Source of the DNA: Sulfurospirillum sp. SCADC | Lineage (GTDB): Bacteria > Campylobacterota > Campylobacteria > Campylobacterales > Sulfurospirillaceae | DNA: 64,000 bases | NCBI RefSeq assembly: GCF_000743525.1 | Contig: NZ_JQGK01000003.1 | Span: 62,001-126,000, forward strand | Direction of reading: 5' to 3' | Shown here: in pieces, positions 32,633 to 42,233 of the stretch | How the letters are laid out: each line of letters starts with the position of its first letter | Position numbering within the stretch: the stretch's first letter is position 1 | Notes under the pieces: model-generated | The model's input: only the letters and a program-made list of their open reading frames with translations | Database searches by the model: none | Told to the model about the DNA's origin: nothing | Program-made: the position numbers and the translations under genes

Positions 32633-34289
32633 ACTCGTTTTTTTACTGCTTTTTTGGGTAAGCTTTAGCAATGCACAGGAGTGGAAAAACCCCTTTTACT
32701 ACCGCAGTGACGATACCGCTTCCGTGCTCATCAACGAGCGTGTGGCAGGCTCTCACATCAAAGTTTTTTTACCCACCATGCCTTATTTGTACGTCTCAAA
32801 ACTGGTCAATGGCACACTGGTTCGCTCCAGTGGCAACCATGAAGGGTGGGAGTATATGATGGCAACATCGTATGCGAAGATAGACGATCTTACCTATGAA
32901 TTTTCCTTGCGAAAAGGGGTTCTATTTCAAGATGGAACACCGTTTAATGCGGACTCTGTGGTGGAAAACTTTGCCTATTTTATGAAAGACCCCGTGGTCT
33001 ATTCGGACATTCATAAACGACTCAAGGACGTAACCAAGGTCGATGAGCATACCATTCGCATTCATCTGCACAAACCCTACGGACTGCTTTTTAGCGACCT
33101 CACTTCTATCAATCTTTACACATCTGCCTACCTCAAACGCTACGGCTGGAGTACGAAAGAGGGTTCTACATGTAATAGTATGCAAGCCCCTGGTCCGTAT
33201 GGTTTGGGACCGTATATTTTAAAGCAAGGGTACGCGACAGGGCGGTTTCAAACGCCTATTTTAGAGCTCAAAGCCAATCCGAATTATTATGAAGCGGGCT
33301 TGCCGTATATTGAAAATGTGACGATTTATACCGAACTAACCTCCAATCAATCAGTCTCAATGGCGTTGGAGGAGGAGCGTTTAGACATTACGCCCATTCC
33401 GTTCAACAAAAAAGTAGAAACCGTGCTTTCCAAATACGCAAGGCTCTACACCAAACCTTCAACGCATAGCATTTCGATCTATTTTAATATGCTCAAACCT
33501 AACAGCAAACTCCAAGATCAAAACGTACGCATCGCGCTCAATAAAGCGCTCAACCAAGCCAACTTACTCAATTTTGTCTATAAAAAAGAGGGCGAACTTG
33601 CTCCCACCGAAGCTTCAGTCAATTATCGCTCCGTTAAACGAGCAACGAAGAGTCTTCCAACATGGGGTGAGCGTGCGCGCCAAAACCCTGAAGAGGAAAA
33701 GGAACTTAAAAAGATTTTAAATGGATTGGAACTTGATGTTATCACGATGGATCGTTTTATGTTTTTGTGGCGAGGCATCGAGTATCAGCTTAAAAGGTAC
33801 GGTGTAACCCTGCATTACACGACCACGCCCAATGAAAAAGAGATCTACGAGCAGCTGCTCACCAATAGAGAATCGCCTAAAAAATGGGATATTTTGACAT
33901 GGGGCAATGATGATTGGAGCAGTCATAACCCTTGGACAGCCTTTTTTGCGTATCGCATCTCCGATAAATGGTCGGCGATTGATAAAGACGATCTGATGCA
34001 AGAGTACATCGAGCATTTTTTCGATGTCGAATTTCAAAGTCCTGCCTTTGATGAGGTGGTTTCAAAAATTGTCAAACGGGCGTATGAGAAGGCGTATATG
34101 CTCTTTGTTCCCTCTCCAAACATTGTTTTAGCGGTCAATAAAGAGGTTTCTTATGAGCCCTCATCGGTTTTACTGATGCCTCTGTGGAAGGCAAAATTGA
34201 CCAAATATCACTGGTCGATCAGAGGCAATGCCACGTATCCAAAAGAGCGCGAAGCGCCCATGTTACCATTAAGGTTTGAATATGATTAA
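32619..34289 (+). CDS. Periplasmic solute-binding protein, SBP_bac_5 (peptide/nickel) family, probable sensory partner
   Basis: 556 residues if started at TTG 32619, which gives a clean signal peptide (LKCARLVFLLLFWVSFSNA). Upstream starts would lie inside the regulator gene without a leader. The body has the DppA/NikA/OppA layout (FSLRKGVLFQDGTPFNADSV near 90, then later GPYGLGPY). No ABC permease or ATPase genes are nearby. Instead it is sandwiched between a response regulator and a histidine kinase, overlapping both. It therefore probably presents a ligand (metal, peptide or an electron acceptor-related molecule) to the kinase. No lipobox is seen. Confidence 0.82.
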   Translation: MKCARLVFLLLFWVSFSNAQEWKNPFYYRSDDTASVLINERVAGSHIKVFLPTMPYLYVSKLVNGTLVRSSGNHEGWEYMMATSYAKIDDLTYEFSLRKGVLFQDGTPFNADSVVENFAYFMKDPVVYSDIHKRLKDVTKVDEHTIRIHLHKPYGLLFSDLTSINLYTSAYLKRYGWSTKEGSTCNSMQAPGPYGLGPYILKQGYATGRFQTPILELKANPNYYEAGLPYIENVTIYTELTSNQSVSMALEEERLDITPIPFNKKVETVLSKYARLYTKPSTHSISIYFNMLKPNSKLQDQNVRIALNKALNQANLLNFVYKKEGELAPTEASVNYRSVKRATKSLPTWGERARQNPEEEKELKKILNGLELDVITMDRFMFLWRGIEYQLKRYGVTLHYTTTPNEKEIYEQLLTNRESPKKWDILTWGNDDWSSHNPWTAFFAYRISDKWSAIDKDDLMQEYIEHFFDVEFQSPAFDEVVSKIVKRAYEKAYMLFVPSPNIVLAVNKEVSYEPSSVLLMPLWKAKLTKYHWSIRGNATYPKEREAPMLPLRFEYD

Positions 34290-35946
34290 GTATCTTTCCA
34301 TGCGCTATAAATTTTTTCTGATGGCATCTTTGGGCATTTGTGCGATTGTCACGCTCTCCTTTTTAGCCTTTGACATTACCAACAAAGGTGTGGTCAATGT
34401 CAACAATGTCTTTGAAGGCTCCAAGCGGGTTCAGACGATTCAGCAGAGTTACATTTTGCCGCTGTTTAAGCTTCGCGAACAATCGCTCTCACTCATTATG
34501 GCGCCCAATGAAGACTTGCGCAAAGACATTCTTCAAAAAATCAATGAGATGCACCTTCAAATGGAAACACCGTTTAGCAAGCTTCCAGCACAAGTGTATT
34601 CCCAATGGAAAAACTACGTCGGATTGATCTTAGCCAATCAAGCTTATCTCAAAGAGGATTTTGAAGAGGGCGCGTTTATCAATGCTAACACAGCGGAGCG
34701 TGACCAGTTTTACACGCTTATGGATTCGCTTGAAGTGTTGCAACAAAACGAGCTCACCCATTCGTCTGAAACGTATTCTAAAGCCAATCGTGAAGCGATC
34801 AATTCGCGCTATTTTATTGCCATTTGGTTGATTATTATTGTGCTGTTGACCTTTATGTTTGGCTTTTTTATTGCTAAAAATATTGTCGATTCGATTTTAC
34901 ATGTAAGACGAGGTCTTCGAGAATTTTTTGACTACTTGAAGTCGCCCTCCACCGAAGAGGCGACGCGCATTCACATTCCGCTGACCAACAAAGATGAACT
35001 AGGCGACATGGCACGCCAGATCAATCAGAACATTGAGATCATTCAAGCCAATCTTGAACAAGATAGCAAACTCATCGAAGATGCGACCAATGTCGTCGAA
35101 GATCTCAAACTGGGCAATTTGGATCGCAGACTCGTGGCTTCGGGCAATTCTGATCAGCTCAATCTGCTCAAAGCCGTAATGAATGAGATGCTTAATAATT
35201 TGGAGCTACGCATTCAGCAAGAGATCAATGAGCGCACCCGTCAAGAACAGCTACTGATTCAGCAAAGCAAACTCGCCGCCATGGGCAATATGATCGGCAA
35301 TATCGCGCATCAATGGAGACAACCTCTAGGCGAAATCAACGCGCTTTTGATGATCATCCAAGTCAGACAGCATTTTGATGACTTTAATGAAGCCTTTTTA
35401 ACGGAGAAGATCGAAGAGTGCAACCGCATCACCGCGTACATGTCTAATACGATCAGTGACTTTCAAAACTTTTTCAAACCCTCCAAAGACAAAGAGATTT
35501 TTGAGATCAATGATGCGTGCGAGCGTGCAAGCTCCATCATCCAAGCCTCCTTACGTTACCACTCCATTGAGTTTTTGTTTGAGGCAACTGAATCGATCAA
35601 AGTGTTGGGTTATCCCAATGAATTTGCCCAAGCACTTTTGAATATTCTCTCCAATGCCAAAGATGTTCTCACTGATAGGCAGATTGAAAATCCGTTCATT
35701 CACATGAGCGTAAAAAATGGTGAAAAGTATACGCTGATCAAGATCGAAGACAACGGTGGCGGCATTTCAAAAGAGCATTTGGAGCGCATTTTTGAGCCGT
35801 ATTTTACGACCAAACACGCTAAGCAAGGTACGGGCATCGGGCTTTATATGACCAAGATGATCATCGAAAACAATATGAACGGCATCGTAACGGTTAAAAA
35901 TACAGAGCATGGTGCACTCTTTACGATCAAAATCAAACATCATTAA
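34282..35946 (+). CDS. Sensor histidine kinase
   Basis: 554 residues from ATG 34282, overlapping the binding-protein stop. A transmembrane helix near 15-35, a ~130-residue helical periplasmic domain and a second helix (FIAIWLIIIVLLTFMFGFFI near 180) are followed by HAMP-like sequence. A dimerisation domain carries the phospho-histidine box IAHQWRQPLGEIN, characteristic of Campylobacterota kinases. The ATPase domain has N (LNILSNAKDVL), DNGGG and GTGIGLYM motifs. It is expected to phosphorylate the regulator at 31940 in response to the co-encoded binding protein. One TTTACATGTAAG lies just after the second helix. Confidence 0.93.
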   Translation: MIKYLSMRYKFFLMASLGICAIVTLSFLAFDITNKGVVNVNNVFEGSKRVQTIQQSYILPLFKLREQSLSLIMAPNEDLRKDILQKINEMHLQMETPFSKLPAQVYSQWKNYVGLILANQAYLKEDFEEGAFINANTAERDQFYTLMDSLEVLQQNELTHSSETYSKANREAINSRYFIAIWLIIIVLLTFMFGFFIAKNIVDSILHVRRGLREFFDYLKSPSTEEATRIHIPLTNKDELGDMARQINQNIEIIQANLEQDSKLIEDATNVVEDLKLGNLDRRLVASGNSDQLNLLKAVMNEMLNNLELRIQQEINERTRQEQLLIQQSKLAAMGNMIGNIAHQWRQPLGEINALLMIIQVRQHFDDFNEAFLTEKIEECNRITAYMSNTISDFQNFFKPSKDKEIFEINDACERASSIIQASLRYHSIEFLFEATESIKVLGYPNEFAQALLNILSNAKDVLTDRQIENPFIHMSVKNGEKYTLIKIEDNGGGISKEHLERIFEPYFTTKHAKQGTGIGLYMTKMIIENNMNGIVTVKNTEHGALFTIKIKHH

Positions 35947-36143
35947 CCTATTGAACTCTTGACACGTCTTTAAAGTAAAGCTCTAAAGACTACGTTAACA
36001 CTAGGTACACTTGGGCAGAGTGCCCACGCACTTTTGGTGCTCTATTAACTTAAAAAGAAGAATTAATTTCTCTTTTTCATCTCAGCCACATTTTTTTGCC
36101 ACTTTTTTTCACTACTATTCTCGAAACATTCAAGGAGTCGTAG

Positions 36144-36434
36144 ATGAAAATTATCTCAAAATCACTTATTATTGCCACCACATTGGCGATTAGCGCGCAT
36201 GCAACGCCACTTTACACTAAATGTATTGCGTGTCATGGCGCGTCTGGGGAGAAAGCTGCGTTAAACAAAAGTTTGATCATCAAAGATATGAGCAAGGCTG
36301 ATTTTATAAGCGCGATGAAGGGCTATAAAGATGGTAGTTACGGCAAAGAGCAAAAAGCGTTGATGAAAGCGCAAGTAGCAACACTTAGTGATGCTCAAAT
36401 CGAAGAGATTGCCTCTTTTATCGTAAAAAAATAG
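36144..36434 (+). CDS. Small class I cytochrome c (c553-like)
   Basis: 96 residues with a signal peptide (ISKSLIIATTLAISAHA) and one heme motif CIACHG at ~32-37. A methionine ligand is likely in MKAQVATLSDAQ or the earlier MKGYKDG segment. It resembles the cytochrome c553 that carries electrons from the bc1 complex to cytochrome cbb3 oxidase or peroxidase in this phylum. It starts AAGGAG-proximal at 36144 and lies 13 bases before petA, so it is probably the first gene of the bc1 operon. Confidence 0.87.
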   Translation: MKIISKSLIIATTLAISAHATPLYTKCIACHGASGEKAALNKSLIIKDMSKADFISAMKGYKDGSYGKEQKALMKAQVATLSDAQIEEIASFIVKK

Positions 36435-36447
36435 TTGGTTTTCAAAC

Positions 36448-36954
36448 ATGGAAACCTGTCAAAAAAGACGTGATTTTATAGGCATGGCACTCGCAGGCGT
36501 TAGCGCTGTGGGTGGCGTGTGTGCGCTTGGAGCGATGAAAAAGAGTTGGGATCCTCTCCCGAGTGTCCAATCAGCTGGCTTCGTCACCGTCGATGTTTCC
36601 ACGATAGAAGAGGGCGAAGCGCGCAGTTTTGTGTGGCGTGGAAAGCCTATTTTTGTTCTTCGTAAAAGTGCCGATACCCCTAAAAATGCGAAACGCGATG
36701 TGGTCATTGGCGAGAAAGTCTTTACGCTTGTCATCGGACTGTGTACCCATCTTGGTTGTATCCCTTCGTATGATGCAAAGCAAAAAAGTTTTATCTGCGC
36801 CTGTCACGGTGGCGTTTTTGATGCGAGTGGTATCAACACCTTTGGTCCGCCACCTCGTCCACTGGACATTCCTCCCTTTAAAATTGCCGGTGAAACGCTT
36901 GTTTTGGGTGAAGAGGGAGAAGAGTACAAAAAATTAACCGCGAAAAAAGCGTAG
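36448..36954 (+). CDS. petA: Ubiquinol-cytochrome c reductase Rieske iron-sulfur subunit
   Basis: 168 residues. The N-terminus (CQKRRDFIGMALAG) is a Tat-type leader that remains as the membrane anchor. The 2Fe-2S ligands are in CTHLGC (~94) and CACHGG (~114). The Rieske protein takes the first electron from menaquinol and passes it to the cytochrome c subunit. It is followed ten bases later by the cytochrome b gene. Length and gene order match Campylobacterota bc1 operons. Confidence 0.95.
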   Translation: METCQKRRDFIGMALAGVSAVGGVCALGAMKKSWDPLPSVQSAGFVTVDVSTIEEGEARSFVWRGKPIFVLRKSADTPKNAKRDVVIGEKVFTLVIGLCTHLGCIPSYDAKQKSFICACHGGVFDASGINTFGPPPRPLDIPPFKIAGETLVLGEEGEEYKKLTAKKA

Positions 36955-36963
36955 GAGTAGGGC

Positions 36964-38214
36964 ATGGCAGAAATACGAAAAAGCGAAGGCTTTATAGACT
37001 GGCTCGATCAACGTCTCGCGGTGAAAGCCTTTATGCGTGTGATGATGACCGAATATTGGATACCCAAAAACATCAATTTCCTCTGGGCAATGGGTGTCGT
37101 TTTGGTCGTTCTTTTTGGAGTGTTATTGGTGACGGGACTGCTTTTATTGATGTACTACAAACCTGACATTAATCTCGCGTTTGATAGTGTCAACTATACC
37201 ATCATGCAAGAAGTAGAGTATGGCTGGTTGTGGCGACATATGCACGGTGTGGCTGCTTCTGCGACGTTTCTGATCATCTATATTCACCTTTTTACGGGTA
37301 TTTACTACGGTTCCTACAAAAAAGGGCGTGAGATGATCTGGATAACAGGAATGGTGCTTTTTATCGCCTTTTCCGCCGAAGCGTTTAGTGGTTATATGCT
37401 TCCGTGGGGGCAGATGAGTTACTGGGCGGCGCAAGTGATTACCAATCTTTTCAGTGGTATTCCCGTCATTGGCGATGATGTGGTCATCTGGATACGCGGT
37501 GATTACGTGGTGGCGGATGCAACGTTGACACGTTTTTTCATGCTTCATGTTGTGTTGCTTCCTTTGGTGATTATCGTGGTGATTGCGGTGCATTTTTACT
37601 CACTTCGTTTTTCCCATGTCAATAATCAAGAATCCGAAGTCTTTAACTTTGATGTAGAATCGAAAAAGTTTTTAGAAGGGCGCAAAAAAGAGTCAAAGGT
37701 CGTTCCTTTTTGGCCTGTTTTCCTTTCAAAAGATTTCTTTGTCGTCGGTTTTTTTATGACGATTTTCTTTGCATTGGTCTGTTATCAGTTTGATTTTGCG
37801 ATGGATCCGATCAACTTTGAGCCTGCTAATTCGATGAAAACGCCGGCACATATCTATCCTGAGTGGTATTTTTTGTGGAACTACGAAGTGCTTCGAGGCT
37901 TTTTCTTTGACATCGGTGGCATGGCGGCGATGGACATTGGGTTGATCGCGTTTGTGATCGCCAACATCGTCTTTATGATCTTGCCTTTTTTAGATCGCAA
38001 TCCAATGAACACCGCCCCTGCGCACAAACGACCTGTCTTTAAATACTGGTTTTGGCTTTTGGTGATCGACATGATCGTACTCACCGTCTATGGCAAACTT
38101 CCTCCCACTGGTATGAATGCGTGGGTGGGTTTTGTGGCTGCTGTTATTTTCCTAGGACTGTTTATCGCCCTTCCATTCATTACCAAATACGAAGCAAAAG
38201 GAAATGTCCAATGA
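36964..38214 (+). CDS. petB: Cytochrome b of the bc1 complex
   Basis: 416 residues with about eight to nine transmembrane helices. Heme-binding histidines are in WRHMHGVAAS and HVVLLPLVII...HFYSLRF. The quinol-oxidation site PEWY is present as YPEWYFLWNYEVL (residues ~300). A full-length cytochrome b rather than split b6/IV is encoded. Its stop overlaps the ATG of the cytochrome c subunit. Inner membrane. Confidence 0.96.
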   Translation: MAEIRKSEGFIDWLDQRLAVKAFMRVMMTEYWIPKNINFLWAMGVVLVVLFGVLLVTGLLLLMYYKPDINLAFDSVNYTIMQEVEYGWLWRHMHGVAASATFLIIYIHLFTGIYYGSYKKGREMIWITGMVLFIAFSAEAFSGYMLPWGQMSYWAAQVITNLFSGIPVIGDDVVIWIRGDYVVADATLTRFFMLHVVLLPLVIIVVIAVHFYSLRFSHVNNQESEVFNFDVESKKFLEGRKKESKVVPFWPVFLSKDFFVVGFFMTIFFALVCYQFDFAMDPINFEPANSMKTPAHIYPEWYFLWNYEVLRGFFFDIGGMAAMDIGLIAFVIANIVFMILPFLDRNPMNTAPAHKRPVFKYWFWLLVIDMIVLTVYGKLPPTGMNAWVGFVAAVIFLGLFIALPFITKYEAKGNVQ

Positions 38215-39065
38215 GAGAGATCAAGATTTTGGCCATTGTGCTCTTTTTTACGGCGGTGACCTATTGGGGCGTGGAGCCTTATGCGCATTCGCAAATGCAC
38301 CCACATGTGGCACCTGCAGATTTTGGTTTTAAAGACTTAGAACCTTTACATGTAAACGGAAATGTGGAAAACGGTCAAGTGTTGGTCGAAGCCAATTGCA
38401 TTGCATGTCATAGCATTAAAAGTTTAGGTCTAGAAGCGCCTATGAGCATCGAAGATGCGGCGAATGCGTATGGTGTCGTGCCTCCAGATCTGAGTCATGC
38501 AGGGGTAATTTACGATAAAAATTACCTTGCAGGCTTTTTAAAAGACCCTGTGGGTGCGACCAAACTTTCGCATAAATTTGGCGAGGCTAAACCGTACGCG
38601 ATGCCGAGTTACAGTTTTTTAAGCGAGCAAGAGATCGCTGATATTGTGGCGTATCTTAAAAATATTGTCGCTACAAAGGTGTCCGATAAAACGGTCTTTG
38701 AAGAGGCGTGTGGCAGATGCCATAGTATGAAGTACGACGCACTTAAAGCGCAAACACCGAACGCTTTTATCAAAAGCTATCTAGGTGCTGAAGCACCTGA
38801 TGTGTCGATGATGATTCGCTCTAAAAAAGCGGAGTATCTGAGCACGTTTATGAATGAGCCGACAAAGATGGTTGAGGGCATTGCGATGCCTCGTGTGGGG
38901 CTCACAGAGGCGTCTCAAGATCAAGTGATCAACTACATGGAAAGTGTGGGAGATCGCAAAAAGGCGGAGCGTGAAAGCCTTGGCTTAAAGCTCATTGGAT
39001 TTATGGCTATTTTTACCCTAATAGCGTATTTGTGGAAAGTTCAAATTTGGAAAGAGGTGGAGTAA
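38211..39065 (+). CDS. petC: Di-heme cytochrome c subunit of the bc1 complex
   Basis: 284 residues from ATG 38211 (ATGA overlap with petB). The frame could be extended upstream, but only inside petB. An N-terminal transmembrane helix (residues 5-22), heme motif C63IACH, second motif C167GRCH, and a C-terminal transmembrane helix (~262-280) give the di-heme arrangement found in epsilon-type bc1 complexes. These replace the single-heme c1. One TTTACATGTAAA at 38345 encodes LHVN just before the first heme domain. Confidence 0.94.
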   Translation: MREIKILAIVLFFTAVTYWGVEPYAHSQMHPHVAPADFGFKDLEPLHVNGNVENGQVLVEANCIACHSIKSLGLEAPMSIEDAANAYGVVPPDLSHAGVIYDKNYLAGFLKDPVGATKLSHKFGEAKPYAMPSYSFLSEQEIADIVAYLKNIVATKVSDKTVFEEACGRCHSMKYDALKAQTPNAFIKSYLGAEAPDVSMMIRSKKAEYLSTFMNEPTKMVEGIAMPRVGLTEASQDQVINYMESVGDRKKAERESLGLKLIGFMAIFTLIAYLWKVQIWKEVE

Positions 39066-39100
39066 TCCGCCTCTTTTTCTCGTGTCAACTTAAAGGTAAG

Positions 39101-40699
39101 ATGATGTTAAAAACAATCAAATCAAAAACTATTTTTACGCTCTTTGTTGCAACGCTTGGTACGCTTGGTATTTTATTTTTTTTAATATCGTATGACTTTG
39201 AAAAATTGGCTAAAAGTCAATTTAAAACCTCTTCAACCATGCTCTCTTCCGCCATTTTTCAAACCATCAAAGAGAGTATGAACTCTGGCGATCCACAAGT
39301 AATCGCTACTACCATTCAAAATGCTGCAACTATTTTGGGTGTAACGCAACTGAAAGTGTATAAAAGTCCATCGGTTAAAGAGCTTTTTGGAAGCCCGAAA
39401 GATGAGCAGATTCCTGCAAAATTAGAGCCGCTTTTACACCAACACACAGAATTTTTTGAAGAGTTTAAAGAAAAAGATCAAGAGTACATACGCATAGCAC
39501 TTCCTCTCAAAGCTGAAGTATCGTGTCTTAGCTGCCATGCCAATGCGAAAGAAAATGATGTTTTAGGTGTGAGCGAACTGATTATCTCGACACAAACATC
39601 TAAAGAGAGTATCTTTCGTGCCAAAATGCGTATTATCTTCTTTATGGCGTTAGCGGTAGCCCTTATCTTGATAAGTTTTTCGCTCTTTTTTAAAAAAGAG
39701 ATTTTTGGTGTCATTGAAACGTTGCGGTTGATGGTTTATAACGTGGCAAAAGGTGATTGTGATTTAACAAAACGCCTTGAGATTAAGCAGTACGATGAAC
39801 TAGGGGTTGTTTCATCGCTTATCAATGAGTTCTTATCCAAAATACAAACGACACTTCACGATGTTAAAATAAGCTCCTCTCTCAATCAAGAGTCTGCCCA
39901 AGCTTTAAGAACGATTGCTGCTTCTGTTGTTGAAAAGATTGCTTCGCAAATTGATGCGATTGCTCAAGTTCACCGTTCCATCATGGCAATACGCAGTGAA
40001 ACAAATGAGTCGTATTCCCTCTCTCAAATAAGCTCTACGAATCTACAAGAAGCACGAAAATCGCTCGGTCAGCTCTTTTGTGAGCTTGAAGCTTCCGTTG
40101 TAGCTATACAGTATGATAGTGAGCACGAAAGTGCATTAGCCGACAAAATGACACAATTAACCACGCATGCTACACAGATCAAAACGGTTTTAGAGACGAT
40201 TGAAGAGATTGCGTCGCAAACCAATCTGCTCTCTTTAAATGCGGCGATTGAAGCAGCACGTGCGGGTGAGCATGGAAGAGGATTTGCCGTGGTGGCAGAT
40301 GAAGTACGTAAGTTGGCAGAGAAGACGCAAAAAAGCCTTGAAGAGATCAGTCTTGTCGTGCATGCTATTACCACAGGGATTTTGGAGATTAGCGCTGAAA
40401 TTCAAAAGAGCTCTGAAAATGCCACAGCTATCTCGCTAAACTCTCAAACGTTGATTGATGAGGCAAAGAAGTCTGATGCAAAGCTTCTGTTGGCAACCCA
40501 TAATGCAGACGAGACCATGCAAAAAAATAGCCAAACACTGCATCATATTGAAGCCTTGGTTGATGTGGCACACACCATGGTTCACCTCGCAGAGGAGACT
40601 CAAGAGACAACGCTTGGTTTACAAACCATTTGCACGGAGCAAGCAAAAAAGAGTGATGATTTAAAAAGCATGCTTCAAGCCTTTCGTACCCAAAAATAA
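39101..40699 (+). CDS. Methyl-accepting chemotaxis protein with a periplasmic c-type heme motif
   Basis: 532 residues. The frame extends upstream, but ATG 39101 (or 39104) is followed by a proper transmembrane helix ([20 protein letters not shown]). The periplasmic domain (~35-175) contains C142LSCH146, so it can bind a covalent heme as in redox or gas-sensing MCPs. A second helix ([20 protein letters not shown]) leads to HAMP and a signalling domain with hairpin tip [20 protein letters not shown]. It follows the bc1 genes by 35 bases, so it likely senses respiratory redox state or a gaseous ligand such as oxygen or NO. Confidence 0.92.
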   Translation: MMLKTIKSKTIFTLFVATLGTLGILFFLISYDFEKLAKSQFKTSSTMLSSAIFQTIKESMNSGDPQVIATTIQNAATILGVTQLKVYKSPSVKELFGSPKDEQIPAKLEPLLHQHTEFFEEFKEKDQEYIRIALPLKAEVSCLSCHANAKENDVLGVSELIISTQTSKESIFRAKMRIIFFMALAVALILISFSLFFKKEIFGVIETLRLMVYNVAKGDCDLTKRLEIKQYDELGVVSSLINEFLSKIQTTLHDVKISSSLNQESAQALRTIAASVVEKIASQIDAIAQVHRSIMAIRSETNESYSLSQISSTNLQEARKSLGQLFCELEASVVAIQYDSEHESALADKMTQLTTHATQIKTVLETIEEIASQTNLLSLNAAIEAARAGEHGRGFAVVADEVRKLAEKTQKSLEEISLVVHAITTGILEISAEIQKSSENATAISLNSQTLIDEAKKSDAKLLLATHNADETMQKNSQTLHHIEALVDVAHTMVHLAEETQETTLGLQTICTEQAKKSDDLKSMLQAFRTQK

Positions 40700-40703
40700 T
40701 CTC

Positions 40704-40734
40704 AACTCTCTTCCTTGTTTAGCCGAAGAGAGTT
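40704..40734 (+). terminator. Rho-independent terminator after the chemoreceptor gene
   Basis: AACTCTCTT (40704-40712) pairs with AAGAGAGTT (40726-40734) around a 13-base loop and is followed by a T/C-rich run. It directly follows the stop codon. The rest of the 289-bp gap before the porin is AT-rich, contains the 12-bp palindrome TTGAAGCTTCAA at 40817 and one TTTACATGTAAA at 40951. Confidence 0.75.
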
Positions 40735-40988
40735 CTCTTTCTCTTTCCTATTATTTCGTCAAAAAAACTCTTTTTACCTGCGATTATTTTGCTCTTTTTT
40801 TTATTTAAAATTTTCCTTGAAGCTTCAAATTAATTATAAAAATAACGGGCATATTAAAGGTTTAGATGGATGGGTTTATGCGTCTGTCTGGATGCGTTTG
40901 AATGTAAAACGTAGCGCATCGTTTTTGGCATAAATTAACGTCATAACGGCTTTACATGTAAAGTCGTTTTATCTTCAAGGAGAAACGT

Positions 40989-42188
40989 ATGAAATTGGCA
41001 AATCTTAGTGTGGCAGCGCTGTGTCTTGCAGGGCTTAGTACCTGTTCTTTGGGTGCCGATACATTGGCGGATGCTTTCAAAGAGGGCAAAATCAGTGGTG
41101 AACTCAAAGCATTTTACTGGGATCGCGACCGTAATCCCTCTATCAATTCGGCTTCCATCTTCAACACGGGTGTCGTTCTTGGCTACACCACAGGCTCTTA
41201 CAATGGCTTTAGTCTTGGCTTAACAGGGCAAGCCAATAGCGCGCCATTTGCAAGTTCCAACGCTAAAACACAATTCGGGTGGGATGAGTACGGCTCAGGT
41301 GCACAACTTTCCGAAGCCTATTTGGCGTATAGCGCAGGTAAAACTACCGTTCAAGTCGGACGAATGTTTTTAAATACGCCACTCATCGCCTCTATAAGTA
41401 ACCGTATGGTCAAAGAGGCATTTGAAGGTGCAAGCATCGTCAATACCGATCTCCCCAACACAACTTTGACCGCAGCCTACGTGCAAAAATTCCAAGCACA
41501 AACCGATGGGGCTGGCAACATCGGTAAATTTACCACCTATAATAATCCTTACGGCGTCTCACCACTCTTGGAAGATGGTGCCTATACCCTTGTTGCGGTC
41601 AATAAAAGTATCACAGGCTTAACCCTAACCGCGGCGTATGCAGAAGACTTGGAAACCAACGGAGCGATGGCGTACGCAGAAGCGGCGTACAGTATTGCCG
41701 TGAACGCCTTTACCTACGGCTTGAGCGCACAATACTACTACAGCGACAAAGAAGTCACGGGGAGCAAAGATGCCGATCTTTACGGGCTTAAAGCAAGCCT
41801 CGGTTATGGCGCACTCAGTGGTTATGTGGCTTACACAACCGTGAGCAAAGATGCCACCGTGACACCGGGCATTGGTTGGGGGGCTGATCTTGCGTACACC
41901 GGAACCATCATTCTCTCTAGCAGTTACCCTGCTAACACCGATGCGTATGCCATCGGTCTTGGTTACGCATTTACCCCAACCACAACGCTTGGGGCAAGTT
42001 ACACGATAACCGACGATGATGACCTCGCGTACGGCAAAGCTTCGTACGTTTCACTCACGGGCAATTACGCCTTTGATGGCGCCCTCAAGGGACTCAGTTT
42101 CCTTGTGATGTACGATAAAGAGTATCGCGATTTAGCAGGGGCTCAAGATAAAGACGAGTTTAGATTTAGCGCCAGTTATAAGTTCTAA
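40989..42188 (+). CDS. Outer-membrane porin (OprD-like, Campylobacterota type)
   Basis: 399 residues with a signal peptide ending near CSLGA-DTLADAF. The mature part begins with DAFKEGKISGELKAFYWDRD, a pattern shared by major Campylobacterota porins. It alternates amphipathic strands of short aromatic/glycine-rich character and ends in the beta-barrel C-terminal phenylalanine (FRFSASYKF). It forms a diffusion channel in the outer membrane. It has AAGGAGAAA before the ATG and a long upstream leader, in keeping with a highly expressed gene. Confidence 0.87.
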   Translation: MKLANLSVAALCLAGLSTCSLGADTLADAFKEGKISGELKAFYWDRDRNPSINSASIFNTGVVLGYTTGSYNGFSLGLTGQANSAPFASSNAKTQFGWDEYGSGAQLSEAYLAYSAGKTTVQVGRMFLNTPLIASISNRMVKEAFEGASIVNTDLPNTTLTAAYVQKFQAQTDGAGNIGKFTTYNNPYGVSPLLEDGAYTLVAVNKSITGLTLTAAYAEDLETNGAMAYAEAAYSIAVNAFTYGLSAQYYYSDKEVTGSKDADLYGLKASLGYGALSGYVAYTTVSKDATVTPGIGWGADLAYTGTIILSSSYPANTDAYAIGLGYAFTPTTTLGASYTITDDDDLAYGKASYVSLTGNYAFDGALKGLSFLVMYDKEYRDLAGAQDKDEFRFSASYKF

Positions 42189-42198
42189 AATGTCTCAG

Positions 42199-42231
42199 CG
42201 CTTTTACATGTAAAGTTTACATGTAAAAGCG
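42199..42231. terminator. Palindromic bidirectional terminator from two TTTACATGTAAA units
   Basis: Arms 42199-42214 and 42216-42231 are perfect 16-bp inverted copies around a single G. They lie in the 45-bp gap between the porin stop and the stop of the converging signalling gene, with T-rich sequence on the plus side and A-rich on the other. The two arms are two TTTACATGTAAA units plus flanking CGCTT/AAGCG. Confidence 0.8.
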
Positions 42232-42233
42232 TT

